Source of the DNA: Oreocharis arfaki | Lineage: Eukaryota > Chordata > Aves > Passeriformes > Paramythiidae | Length of the DNA: 64,000 nt | Assembly (NCBI GenBank): GCA_013398015.1 | Contig: VZRR01009904.1 | Span: 124,001 to 188,000 of the forward strand | Direction: 5' to 3' | Shown here: piece by piece, positions 50,185 to 63,200 of the stretch | Layout of the letters: every line of letters starts with the position of its first letter | How positions within the stretch are numbered: the first letter of the stretch is position 1 | Translations under genes and position numbers: made by a program | The notes under the pieces: model-generated | What the model was told of the DNA's origin: nothing | Databases searched by the model: none | What the model saw: the letters and a program-made list of their open reading frames with translations, nothing else

Positions 50185-50460
50185 GACACCATGTATTCTA
50201 TAAGTAAAATTCCTATGGAGCACAGGAAGTTCCACCTAAATATGAGAAAGAATTTTACTGTGAAGGTGATCGCACACTGGAACAGGTTACCCAGAGAAGC
50301 TGTAGAGTATCCCTCACTCAAGATACTCAAGGATCATCTGGACACAATCCTGTACCATGTACTCCAGGATGAACCTGCTTAGGCAGGAGGCTGGACAAGA
50401 TGGGACCTTCTGTGGTCCCTTCCAACCTGACCCATCCTGCAACTCTGTGATTCTGTAGTC
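50185..50460 (+). mobile_element. CR1 LINE 3' end
   Basis: GAGCACAGGAAGTTCCACCT, ATGAGAAAGAATTTTACTGT, GGAACAGGTTACCCAGAGAA and GTCCCTTCCAACCTGACCC, ending in AACTCTGTGATTCTGTA: the CR1 3' region in plus orientation. Confidence 0.95.
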
Positions 50461-50528
50461 ATGTGAGAATAGCTGAGTAGAGCCAAAATTCTGCTGAATT
50501 TAATTAGAAACAGCCAAACCAAACAGAT

Positions 50529-50567
50529 TGGGGGGTTTTTGTTGGTGTTTTTTTTGTTGTTGTTGTT
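50529..50567. repeat. T-rich run with (GTT)n
   Basis: G-run, T-runs and about five TTG units following the CR1 3' end at 50460. Confidence 0.8.
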
Positions 50568-50949
50568 AAATTTGTGTTTGAGATTATCGTGAGCCAAACA
50601 GTAAATTTGTTGAAGTTATTTCTCTAAAGGAAGAGAATAAATTCAGATTAAAGGTCTTTTAGTCTGCAACTTGTGTTCTTTTCAGTGAAAGCAGCCACAG
50701 AACAAATCACAACTTCTCATTCTGCGTGGGGTAATGCCACCTTTTAACTACGGTGCAAATGGTTATGCAGGGAGTATCTTTGATAAGGCTGCTCTCCGAA
50801 TTGTTACTCACAAAACCAGGAATGCCGTGTTGCTTTACTGAAGTAGCAAAGCTTGTCTTTCTCAGCCTGACAATGCCAGCTGGGCGCTTCTATTTCTTGC
50901 CTTTAGTCAAGGGCACAAGGCTTGCCCAGTTAATTTAGTTTCAATCCTC

Positions 50950-51290
50950 AGTTCGGCGCCTGATGCCGAAGGAGCGTCACTCTACTCGGGATCTCTAAAG
51001 GGTTTTGCTCTCCTGAATTGTTCCGGGAAGGAGACACTGGAGGGCACCAGAGGCCGGGGATGGCGCCGGGCTCCCCGCGGGCGACAAGCAGGGACAGCGG
51101 GGGACAGGCGGTGCGGCAGAGCCGGGGCTGACGCGTCCCGGCCCCTGGGCATGGGGCCGCGCTGCGGCCGCGGGGACAAGCGTGTCCCAGTGGGAAGCTG
51201 ACGGCCGTACCGGGGAAAAGGCAGAGGGAAAGCCATCAAGTGCTTGTTTCAGGCAGTAGCGCTGGCGGCTCCGGGGAGGAGGGAGAAAGA
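50950..51290. promoter_or_regulatory. Second CpG island, no gene assigned
   Basis: Abruptly GC- and CpG-rich (CCCCGCGGGCGACAAGC, GACGCGTCCCGGCCCC, GCCGCGCTGCGGCCGCGG) within AT-rich sequence. Open frames on either strand match no protein I know. It may be the promoter of a non-coding transcript or of a gene whose later exons lie elsewhere. Confidence 0.6.
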
Positions 51291-54200
51291 GGGGAAGAAG
51301 ATTCAAGGCAAGAGTGACATCATGCAAAAATGTGTATTTCAGCAGTGGTCTGCCCACTTTCCCTCCCCTCATGTCCATCTATTGTCCGTAAACATCCTAG
51401 GAGAAAAGATTCGGACCTCTGGATGATCCCAGCAGGTCGGTGCCATGATCCTAAAAAAGCGGAGTGCAATTCAACAAGGATGAGCTGAAAAAATTCCCAT
51501 TTGCTGAAACAAAGTGCACAACGGTGCATGAGCACATGTTTGACAGCATTAGCATCAGGGAAACATTCCTCAGATTCAAGATGAATTTCTGGTCACCACA
51601 AGAGAGAAAGCATCCCTGCTTTCACGGGGAAAAGGACATAGTCTTGATTGGGAAGGACATATATCTTTCATGGTTTTGGCTCACACCAGGGACTTGGTTT
51701 GCATGTTGCAGCTATGTGATCTCACCAACAACCTATTTGAAAGTTTTTCAGTCTCCTCTGTCAGAGCTGTTCCAGTTTGAATACATAACTTAATATTTAC
51801 CACCCTTGCAGGGTAGGGGATACATTTCTTTGCAGCTTCCCAAGCCAGTCTGCTAAATGCTGATATTTCAGCACAGGACAAGTTCTTGCAGGAACATATT
51901 TTGCTTTCATCCCAGTGCAGTATGAACATATTTTTTAAATTACTGACATTTAGCAGATGGGAAAAACAGTTATTTCCTATGTTGCTGGGAGAATGGTGCA
52001 GCCAACAGATTCCTGGCCCAGCTGCTGCTCTAAAGCTGTTATGCTGGTCACTACATACACTTGAGAGTTCAGCCAGTGAATTATGGTTTGCTATAATAAG
52101 AATATTTTGCTTTCCATTAGATCACACTCAGTGGAACAACAGAAAATGCACTGAAGCAGCCAAAAGGCCTGTCAGTGACATTTCAGAGTCCCTTTGCTTC
52201 ATTGCTGGTGTCACACAAGTTCTGGCAAAAGGACACCTTGGCCACACTGTCAGAAGTAACAGATCAACTCTTCTGAAGGAGGAACAGATGTGGCAGGCCA
52301 GGTGAACTGCAAAGCACTTAAACTGCAAAGCTGAAAAACAAAGCTGAAAAAATGAAAGCAAATACTATAAATCATGTATTAAAACTCAATGCAGAGCTCT
52401 CTTAAGGTGTTATGTGAGTAATAACACCCTAAGCTGTTAGCAGCAGCTTGAATTCTTCTCTATCACACAGCATCCTTTGGAACAATAGATACATCTGTCT
52501 CCTGGACTGAAACTGTTGCAGGGAGTCACAGCAAAGAGACTGGTTCACGCAGCAGAAGCAGAGCAGGAGGATGTCAGTTTGGGTCACTACCAGAAGTGGG
52601 ATCTGTTCATATGAGAAGCAAGTGTTCAAAGAATTCCCATATGATCATATCTCTTTGGAAGGGCAGAGCACTTAAAAAAGGCCAGATCAGTCATGCAAGT
52701 CATGAAGCTGAGGAGTTGCAGGTATTAGCTGCTGTGTAAGCTAAATCCTTTCATATCTGCCACTGCTCCTCTGAAACACTGAGGACAACCCAAGGTCAGG
52801 AAGCATAAATTTAGGCATCTATATATGCACTAGATATTAAACCTTCATTACAGGCAGTACAGTCAAAGGTACACCATCAGCCAATGCAGGCACACAAAGT
52901 GATTTATTCAGTCACCCACATGTCCTACTGTAGGGTAACCCGAGCTGCTCCCTGGGCTTTACTGACTGTATTGGCCAGAGACAAGGTTCACACATAAATG
53001 TCCAGCACTGCCTGTGTGCTGGGAGAGTGTCCTGTCTGGCATCTCGCCATCCCAAAAGGACATGGGTTTCCCTTATGTTTTAAGAGCCAGGCACATCTCA
53101 GACTTCTGAAATTCTTCCAAAGGCACTAACATTTAGGCAACTGAATCAAACCACTGGTCTCCACTGATCCATTGATCTCCATAGCCAAACATAGACAGCA
53201 AGCATATTTTTATCTTTACCTACATGTAGGCATGTTAATTTAAGAGCCTCCATCTTGAACTAATTCCTCTCCAGATATTACCTGTTTTTCTCTGCCCTTG
53301 AAAATTTTGTTGGCTTGAAGTTTCATTTTGAGGCTGTTGTGTCTTTCAATTTTAGAAGCTCTCGTGCTTTGTTTCACTCACCTGAAACATGTCCATCAAC
53401 AGTTCACATTCTTAAGCCTTAACAGGCTAATGCAGAACAAATACATGTGCACACAGGTAGCTCAGTGTTTAGAGACTGCATTCAAACTTTCCTAACTATG
53501 GCTTACTTGTGTATTGCAAGAAAATCCCTGGAAGGCAGCCCTATGGCCCTCCTTTAGCACACAGGCACAAAAATTGCAGTTATGGGTAGTTATGGGTGAC
53601 ATGGGAATGAATGTGTTTAAGAACATCAGAAAAAACAGTAAAATGTGGGCAAAGGAATGGTCAGTATTAATAACCAAGGACATGTATGGAAGCAGTCAGA
53701 CGGGAAAATGCTGAGGGATGAGTTGTTCATTTATACCATGACCAGAAGGCCTCTGCCCCCTGTGCAAAGAGGATGGCAACAAGGATGTCACATGGGACAT
53801 GCTTCCTTCCACTGTCCCATACGGAAGATGAGGATACCCAAAAAGAGGTATCATGGACAACAGACGGCAACCTTTCCAGAGTTTTATGGAGAACGAAGCT
53901 TTTGAGGATGAAATGAGGATCTGGCATTCACTGATCATCATTCAGCATCAGATTCAGGACCATATTCTGGTCAAGATCAGCTTGGGAGTGATTGTTCCAG
54001 TTCGTTTGTTTTGAAGTTTTTCTCCCAGCCTGCATTCTTTTGTTCTTGCTGGAATGAAACACAAAACAAAACCTGCCTGTCATTCAAACTGCTCTGCTGA
54101 TGACTCACTGACCCACTCCATGGCTTTAAGCTAGCAACTAGCTCACTTGCTATCTCATTTGTGCCTTCTGAAAAACAGGGTAATGAGTTACATTTTGCTG

Positions 54201-57200
54201 ATAATGAAAAAGGGAAGATGAATGGAATTGTTCCCAGAAAGTAAATTACTAAATAAATATGCATTAACAAGTGATCCTAAGACAAGAGTATGCTTCTGCG
54301 AGCAACTGCATTTTCACTGAGGCCAGTCTTGAATAACCCTGCCTTCCAAAAGGCTGAGAGTCACCGTGACAAAGCACAAATTGTTACCACGGTTATTAAG
54401 GTGATGGTGACTCTTTTCATTCAATGGTATCACGGGGATTAGCAAATGATGTGGCACATTCTTCAGTTTTGTTTCCTCCTTTTGTTGTTGTCCATGGCTG
54501 CCCCTTCTGCAGGTACAGCTCGATCCTGCTTTTCAATATCCTTCCACAAACAACTGGGTGCCGAGTTTAACCAAGCAACCCTGCAGTGGTGAGCATGTTT
54601 TAGAGACATTGTCGTAGGAACTTCCAGACCCTTCAGTTTAGAAGGAACACCACTAGCATTCACATATGCAGCACAGAACTAGCACAGTAATGTATTCACA
54701 TTTATTTACTTGCATTACCATAAATTTTATAGACACAGGTGTGTTCTTTGTGCTCAACAAAGAAATGCTCTGAACAGAAGCACTTGGACTGGGAGCCATG
54801 AGGTAGAAAGGGACAGGAAACAGAAACAATCAATCTGAGGCGGCAGTTTTAGTATAGCAACACTCAACCATCATCAAAAGTTTAGCAGGCCTGAGGACTT
54901 TCAGAGAAAATAATTAGGTGGCCATGAGGTGTTCATAATGACTTTTTCAGAGAAGAGAGAGTGCTTCTTTGAAAAAGCATCAAAAGAGCATGTTTGAAAA
55001 TTATCAGGTTGGAAATGGAAAATTACTAAGTTGTATCATAAGCTGATCAGAGGTAGGGCTTGACCTCTAAATACTGAAAGAGTTATTTTAGAAGTTGTTT
55101 TATCTGAGCTGTCACAGCACACAGAGTTGTGATGAGTTCCTGGGAATAATCATTTAATTCCGTGAGCAGTAAACCTAGTGAAGCCTTGTTTATTTTGAAC
55201 TCGTGTTTTATTTCCTTACCTGCCCAACACAATAACTTCTCCAGACCCTAAAGCTCTGACTTTCTCCTCACCTCTGTTGTGCTTCTTCAGCATGTTTCTT
55301 CTCATGACCTCTAAATACCACCCAGGTGAAGGGCTCCCTAGCAAGGGGCATGTTCTGTCTGGCAGCCTGATACCCACGGTGAGTGGCTCAGCCACTGCTG
55401 CTGAGCACAAACTTCAACTTTGCCTCATTAAATTTCCTTTCTTATGTAGAGATGGTCTGAAGAAGTCGTGTAGAAAATCCCACTATTCTTCATCTCAGAT
55501 GGTCATCCTAACTAAGCAGAAAAGAGAGGAAGGCACTCTCAGTCCATGATTCATCCCATCCCAAAATAGACATCTAAATCAGGTCACTTGAATCATGGTT
55601 AAACATGCCAGCTGGTCTCCACTAACTGTAAGGACAACCAAAGGGATTATCTCAGATGAAGACATTGGTACTACAGAAGTCTAAACTTAGGTGAAATGAA
55701 TCCTACTCTAATTCTTTTGAGCTCTGTGTCACTTCATGATGATAAAGAGTGGTGGTTGGTTTAAAAGTTTTTAGAGTGGGACAGATGGATGGACACTGTA
55801 ATCACTGAGTCTTCCTTCATCTGAATGCTAGGCTGAAAAATCAAAAAAATCCTCCCAACAGGAAGAGTGAGAAAACAAAAATATATTTGTGCATATTTTC
55901 ACAGAGGAAGATGCTACATTTTCTACCACTTTTTTGAGCTGTCTCCATCTGCTCAACAGCCCCTGTACATGTGTGAGTTGTTAGAGCAAGGCACCTCGAT
56001 GCTGGTGTCACCACTATCTTCCCACTAGATAAAATCAACGCTCACTGACAGCAAGTACCAACATGTTGCCCTGTTCTACAAAGGTGAAATTAGTTCACTC
56101 ACCTTTTTGGTTTTTGTAAGCTTTTCTAGGAATTAATGCATATTTTTCTAGTCAGAGATAAAGAAAGAAGGTGATGAAAGAAAGAAGATGAAAGAGAAGT
56201 CACACAAGATATATTGGTTCCAACAAAATGAGAATATTTAGTTGTTCTGTATTGCAAAACAGAAAAAACAACCATTAACTAGTAATGGACCTTGAAACCT
56301 TTTCTTGCAATGCCCTATTTTGAGGACAGCCTGAGTTTCCACATGCTTCTGTTTCTCCAACCCTGGAGCTAGCCTGCAAAATACCTACTACAGGCTTGTG
56401 TGTAGATGCAGAGGCGCTCCACAACTCTGACTTGGTTTCTCAACACACAAAAAGTCAATTTTATGCAACTTCATCATGAAGAGCCACCCTGAACACAAGT
56501 TGTACAATAAATGTTTGTGACTTACCTTGTGAGTGAAATTCTAGGACAGCTGGACTGGGCGCACCTCCCAGCATCTCCTGCACACCATTTCACATACTCA
56601 TCCTAGGTTGCCTCATGTCCATCTCCACAATTTTTGTGGCTGCCAGGGGAATGCTGTCTGAGGGCTCCTGCTCATGCTTGTTGCTCCAGCACTTCCATCC
56701 TGCTCGTGGCATGCTGTTGTGTGGGGCTTGGTGCTCACATGTGCACCATCCCAGTACAGGGAAGTAAGGATCACAAAAATTTCATGAAGGCTTACAGAGC
56801 TCTGCTGGAGATAGGTGTCATTGTCCCCAGGTTCACAGCCACCCCCAGGCTCAGCCATCCCATGTAACCTCACCCTGTGAGGAAGCACAAGCTCCCAGAG
56901 ACCACCCAGCATCCTCCTCCCTAGTCCCCTGAAAGACAGTTCTCTCCCTCCCCTCCAGCTCTGCCTCTTGTGAGCATACATGGCTGGATGGAAAACCGCA
57001 TCACAACCCCGAGCCAGATTACAGCTTGTGGTTTTGTTCCCATTGGCTGAGACTTCAACTGGATTAATTCCTCTGTTGTTCAGACCAGGCTTGTGCAAAC
57101 TCAAGGGAGAGGGTAGGAATGAGCAGGCGAGGGAGGCAGCACTATATTTTCTAGCACGAATTCTGGCAAAAGTCAGCTTAAAAATACAATTCCTATCCCT

Positions 57201-60200
57201 GAACCAACTTCTCAGCCCTAGCAGAGCAATCCTTTCCAGCCTTCTCTCCATGAATGTGGAGGGCACATCTGCTTCTGCAACTGGGCCACACAAGTCACAC
57301 AGCCCACAAAGAGCAGCTGTTGTTGGAACTGGAATGCAAAGTGAAAGTGCCAGGAGAGGAGGTTCTGAAAGTGTTCACTTCAGAAAGTCACTAGGTTTTT
57401 GAAAAGCTAAATGAAGCTGTCAGCTGCCTGCATTGCATGGGAGCCTCATGGCAACCCTCTGGGCATAGCATATAGAGCTTTTTGTGTTATTATTTTAATT
57501 ATGTTTCAAGTTAGTAGTGACTAAGCAACATGACAAACTCTCGTTTTCCCCACTGCAAAATGAATTAATAGATTTGAGCTAGATCAGACCATGACGTGTG
57601 ATGCTGCTCATTGACATGGGCAATTAGAGACCCAGACAAGCTGCTCTTGCTCCAAGAGGGGTCCTGGACCAGCCTGGCCCTGTGCTGGTGAACTCATGGA
57701 AAATGATGCTGCTGCACAGTGACCTCCCCACAAATACTTTGAGGCGGCCTCCTCTGTCTGTGCACCCTACTTCTCCCCACAACTTTTAAGTGCAATTAAA
57801 AAGAAAGTCACCTGAGTTTAATCCCTGAAACTCTTTTTTTTCCTGAAACTCCTCTGCAAGCTGTGCTCTGTGGAGTACCAAAATTCTGTTTACATCTGCA
57901 TTTTCCACTTGAAGCTTTTGGAAATAATTGATAGTGCAGCCAGAAGAGAAAATACTTCTTGCCATAATTATCCCTTTTTCTATTTTAGTATGTTTCCTAC
58001 CAGTTTTGGTAGGAAAGTGGTAGAGTTGGTGGCAAATTTGATTGGTCAATCCAAATGAGGAATTAAAGTCATTTAGGAATAACAGGTGCCACCTGAAAAA
58101 CAAGCAGAGGACTTAAAAATAATTATGGCTAAATGTATTAATTTTTTGCATTCTAGAAGGCTTCCTTTGGTCTCTCCTGAAGATAATACATTAACATTAG
58201 GATGAAACGTTGGCGTGCTCTTCAAACTTTTCACCTAAGATTGAATTATAAGCTACAGATGCTGAGTCATTGACCTTTTTTATTAGCTCAGAGAAATAAA
58301 ATGACATCACTCAAGGATAGAGACCAGCCAAATTTTTCCAAAGATAAGAAATTGATTATTTTTCTCTGAAAAAAAGAATTCCTTATCTTCCTGGCTTCAT
58401 TTGGTGATACATCTAAAGAAAATCAAAATGAATTGATAAAAAGTATCTGCTCATTTATTTTCTTACAGAATATTTGATCCTTTTAGGTTATTTCAAACAG
58501 CATCATATTGGGTCAGAAATTCCTGACTACCAAGGAATTGGAAACCTGATTTTCATAGCACTGCTGCCACATACTGATGTAACTTACCATGGAAAACACA
58601 CCATATTGATTATACATAACCATAGTATGGCCAAACAACAATACAAATAAACACATGCACAAATATTAATTGTTTTCAACTCCAAGCAGCCTAAGATCAA
58701 AACAGAGAACAGAGACTTTTAGGGGAGCATGAGAACAGCTATTTCGTTCAGATGGAATTGTTCAGGTTGACAGAGGGAATGGGGAATGTGATCAGTATTT
58801 GCTAAAATGCAGCATCTTATGGGTTTGTTATAAAATAGTGGTGTTAAACTTTCAGAAGCAAAGACCCTACTGATGGGTTAATAATTAACGTACAGCTTGA
58901 TCCAGGAGAGCTTCTCTATTTGGTCAGTGCTTGCTGAAATAAATACTTCTGTGTGGTTTTGGCAATTACATTTACTTTTGGTACCATCCCCACAAATAGC
59001 AATGTTCCATTTCAAAGTTGCAGTATCTACTTTTAGATCTCTTAGTATTTCAAAAGGATGAGAATATTTAAAATAAACTACATCCTTAGTGCAGTCAATC
59101 AAACATTTCCCCATCAACTAGGACAGTTTCTATCTTCTGATTCCTCTCTTGGGTTTAATTCTATTTTGGATTCTGCTACTGAGCGGCTCTGTAGGTCTTG
59201 AAGAAGTCAGTGCACAAGTGGGACAACTTATCAAATGCAGAAATCTGAGATGCAGAAACTTGCTTCCTTCACAAGTACAATATGCTACTGAATAGCAGCT
59301 ATTGTCTTTATTTTATAGTGGGCAAAAATAAGTTCTATTCCTTAAGGAATGATAAAATCAGGACAGAAATCAATAATTTAGTGTTTTCTGATTAGTACCA
59401 TACATACAAATCTGGCCTCAGTGTTTACAGGAAGAAGTGTCCAGTGGTTCTCACATGAAGTTCTTCATTTGACTTTGCAAGACTTCAACACAGCTGAAAA
59501 TTTTCATCCTTGGTATCACTAAGAGTGCCTGTCATTAGAAAATGTTGACAAAAACAGTTGTCATTACTGAGAACAAGAAAAGACATGAAATACACCTTCT
59601 TTTTGGAGGGGTTCAGTCACTGTTGAGAACATGACCAGGTGGGAAACATGCTGTTTCTTAGGTTGACAAGACTACAACTGGTCCCTTGGGAAGCTCTTTG
59701 GTAACTATGAATTTGATGAAGAATTTTCCGTTTGAAAAGGTGAAGGTTGCACAATATGAGAAACTCCTCACATTCCAAAGACACAACAAATATGGGCTGG
59801 GAGTGCTCAGGAGGCCCTGCTCCTCCAGTCTGTGGAGGTTTATGAACCAAGCAGGGACTGATGGATGTGCCATCCTCATGAAGCAATGCTGCAGCTGCTC
59901 TGCCTGGGCCAGCCTTATGCTCTTGTGAAGGCTCCAAGGCAAGGATCAGCACACAGAGCCAATGGCACAAGATACACACTTATCACAAATAAATTATGAA
60001 AAGCAAATAGCCAGACAGTTCTGTGCTCAGTTCATCTCAGCTTCTTCTGGAGCTGGGAATAAACAAGTTTCATTTATCAGCATACAATGTGTTAAAGGCA
60101 ATGGGAACACAGGTGTCATAGCATCCTTTTGGCACTGACTCCCTGGGCAGGGCAACCTTCTCTGAGTGCAGTTCAAAGGGCAGAGGATGTGTCATGAATC

Positions 60201-63200
60201 AAAAATTTCCTAACTTCCTGATGAACGCATAAATGCCAACATGAGTATACATGTGTATACACAGGAGGCCTGCATTTTCACCTTCCCAATTTTGGGAACC
60301 TATGAGGTTATTCACACACACCACTCAAGCAAAAATGGCCCTGCGCTGAAAGAAAATTACTATTGCAAAGTCAATCCCTTTAATGTCAAGAAATGCTAGA
60401 ATTAAGCTTGCCTTTAATGTGCCATCCTGTTGTGTACATATTACGGTACACTTTTTTAATAATACCACTGCATTGTGCTTCTTTCAAGAGATCTCTACTT
60501 CATTCAATACACAGGAACAGATGAGATTTCTTAATGAGATTCTAGGCAGGATTTTTATTAGCACTGATCTTCTGCACCCTCTTTTGTTTACTGAACTCAC
60601 TCCCAGTACAGCTCTGAATAGGAAATTAAAAATGTAATATTTTATTTAATTATTCTCAAAGTTCAACTCAACTGCAGCTGAGTTCTATGACTCAGTAATC
60701 CAAGACAGTAAACTAAAAAATACAGACTAAACAAGCTGTGAAAACCTGGTTTTCAGGTCTTGTGTCCCCAGGCTGTGTGACACAGTCATGTCCGGCTGCA
60801 TTTACTGTGGCAGTACTCCTACCCTCGTTGAAAGTTCTCCACTCAACCCTAAAAGCCAACCTTTTGGAGAGCAGCATATTTCAGCTCAACCCCAGAAAAT
60901 ACACATTTTTTGCTCTCACTAGGCACAGTTACACTAATGTCCTCAGGCTGACTGACTGTAGGATATGTTTGCACAGTACAGACTACAAAGAACACCTGAA
61001 GGTATCGTAGGGAAATATGAAGTTGAAAGCTTGAAATTCCCTCTGATCTATGCCAGGACAGACCACTGTATCCAATGCCTGCACATACACACAAAGACAG
61101 GACTCCTTTCTTCAAAGGAGACTTGTCCACCTGAAGGACAGATTTGTCCTTGAGTTTTGGTTAATCTGTCCACTTGAAGGTGGACCCTTCCTCCAGTTTT
61201 CTAGGAGACAAAACATGAGGAATGCATTTGTGCAACCAGGAGCACTGGGCTGAGAGCTGCCTGTAAGGCAGTCGCAACTGCAGGTGGGAACCTTGACCTT
61301 CAGGCTGCCAAGAGGTCCAATATGCTATGCCAAAGATGGAAAGCAGCACAAATAGCCCATTTGTTTAAAAAGAAGTGTAAACCACAATCCTTTTAAAGGT
61401 TTCAGAAGAGAATCTGTTGAGGAAAACCAGCAAGTACACTCTCTGTGAGGGTTAGCTCTTTCACCCATGACTCCTTAACATACCAGCTCTAGGGGAACTT
61501 CAACAAAGATGCAGGTTTTCACGTGTAGATGCACTCTTGAGTTCTCTGGCATATCCCACCCAGCCTCCAGCCACCAATGCAAAGGGCAAGGAGGTCCAGT
61601 GAGTCCTATGTTGCATCTTCAGCCCTGTGTGGATGTCTTAGCCACCCTCTGCAGTTCATGTCCAGGCATCTGCATTGTTCCCCATGTCAGTGTTTTGGCA
61701 TGAATTGCCCATGTGCTGCCATGCACCCGGTGCTCCCACGTACCTGCCACTGCACCTGCCCAGCTAAAGCAGGGTGCCAGGGGCAACAGTGAGTCATTGC
61801 TGAGTTCACCCCAAGACACTGTTGCGTGAGGAAGATGGATTCTTGCTGTGCTTTGTTTATAATAAGGCTGTACTTCCCACAGAGCTTAAAAAGTGAAAAA
61901 GAAAGCCTCAGATGACATTTCAAGGGAGGGTAGCTTGGGAGGCGCCTTTTCTTTTAAACTAACCTCTGCAGAAGAATGAGGATACAATCAGGTAAGTGTC
62001 AAAATGAATGATTAATCCACACATCAGATAACTGACCCAGTTTTGAAAGAATATCGTACTTTATTATTTTAGATTGAAAAAGAGGCCTGTTCAAAACTTA
62101 AGGGATTAAAACTGCCCCAACTGCAGCCAATGGAAATATTGTCTTTAACAGAAACAGAAAATGTCTTCAGTTAATCTGGGAAAAACTTTGAAATACTGGA
62201 GTGATTACTAGTTGCTGCCAACCATTAACTTTCGTCCTTTTCCCTCAACTGAATTATGTTAAATCTTTCATGGGCAGCACGTTTCATTGCCATTTATTTA
62301 TTTGCTGTCTTGCTTTTCTATAGATTTTTGAGAAGAAGATGGAAAGCTGATCTGTTTCCAGAATTTATGATAGGGGAAAAAACCCAGCTTAAAAAAAAAA
62401 ATTTGAAAAAACAGAAAGAAAGCCTACTTTGGTCCCATGGAGCTGGCAAGAGAGATTGTTATCTCCTGGAGAGAGCTGACGGGCGAGATTACAAAATATG
62501 CCAATATTATTGACCACCCTCCCTCAGAGCACAGCTTTGTTGCTGGTGTGTCACTGACTGATCTGTCATATTGCAGTCCCAGCTTTATCCACTTATACCC
62601 ACTCTGCAAAAGACTAATCCATAATGACAAAAAAAGATGACATATATATGCAGGATGGTGCTGGACTGTGCATGAACAGAATTTGGCCATTTGTTATTCA
62701 GGAGTAGTGGCACTTAACCACAAAGAACATTAACCAGACTGCCATTGCTATAAAGCTCTTGTTTACTTTTTCTGCTCTTCCTTTCCCCAGATCCAGATCC
62801 AGTCATATCCTTTTCATTAGCTTTGTGCTCATCAGTACATTCATGCTTTGAATCAACTCCATGTGCCATCACAAACGATTCACCTTTTTTCCAGTTTAAT
62901 ATTCTTCTCAATTCCAGTAATTAGAGTTGGCTTGGTGCAGGGTCAGAAAACACAAGCCAGTGCACGTAAGGGGAGGTAGGCCAAGGCAGAAGGAGGATGG
63001 GGAGAAGGGCACAGAACCTCTTTATGTGGAAATGAGCTGTTAGACAATCTCAAGCCCAAACGTGTAACTTTACCTGTGCAGCTTTGCTACAGACACTTTA
63101 ATTCTTTGTTATGTGTCCTGCAGGCTTCTCCTAATAGCCATCTGCAGCCTGACAGCAATTATATAGCCTGGCTCAAAGGATTGAGCAATAATGTGATAAA

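Noticed and set aside
50950..51290. First exon of GCLC
   Set aside because: No sequence resembling the GCLC N-terminus (MGLLSQGSPL) is present in any frame.
57790..57960. Minus-strand exon-like stretch encoding KLQVENADVNRILVLH
   Set aside because: The acceptor is poor (CCAAAAG) and there is no partner exon. Composition alone is not enough.
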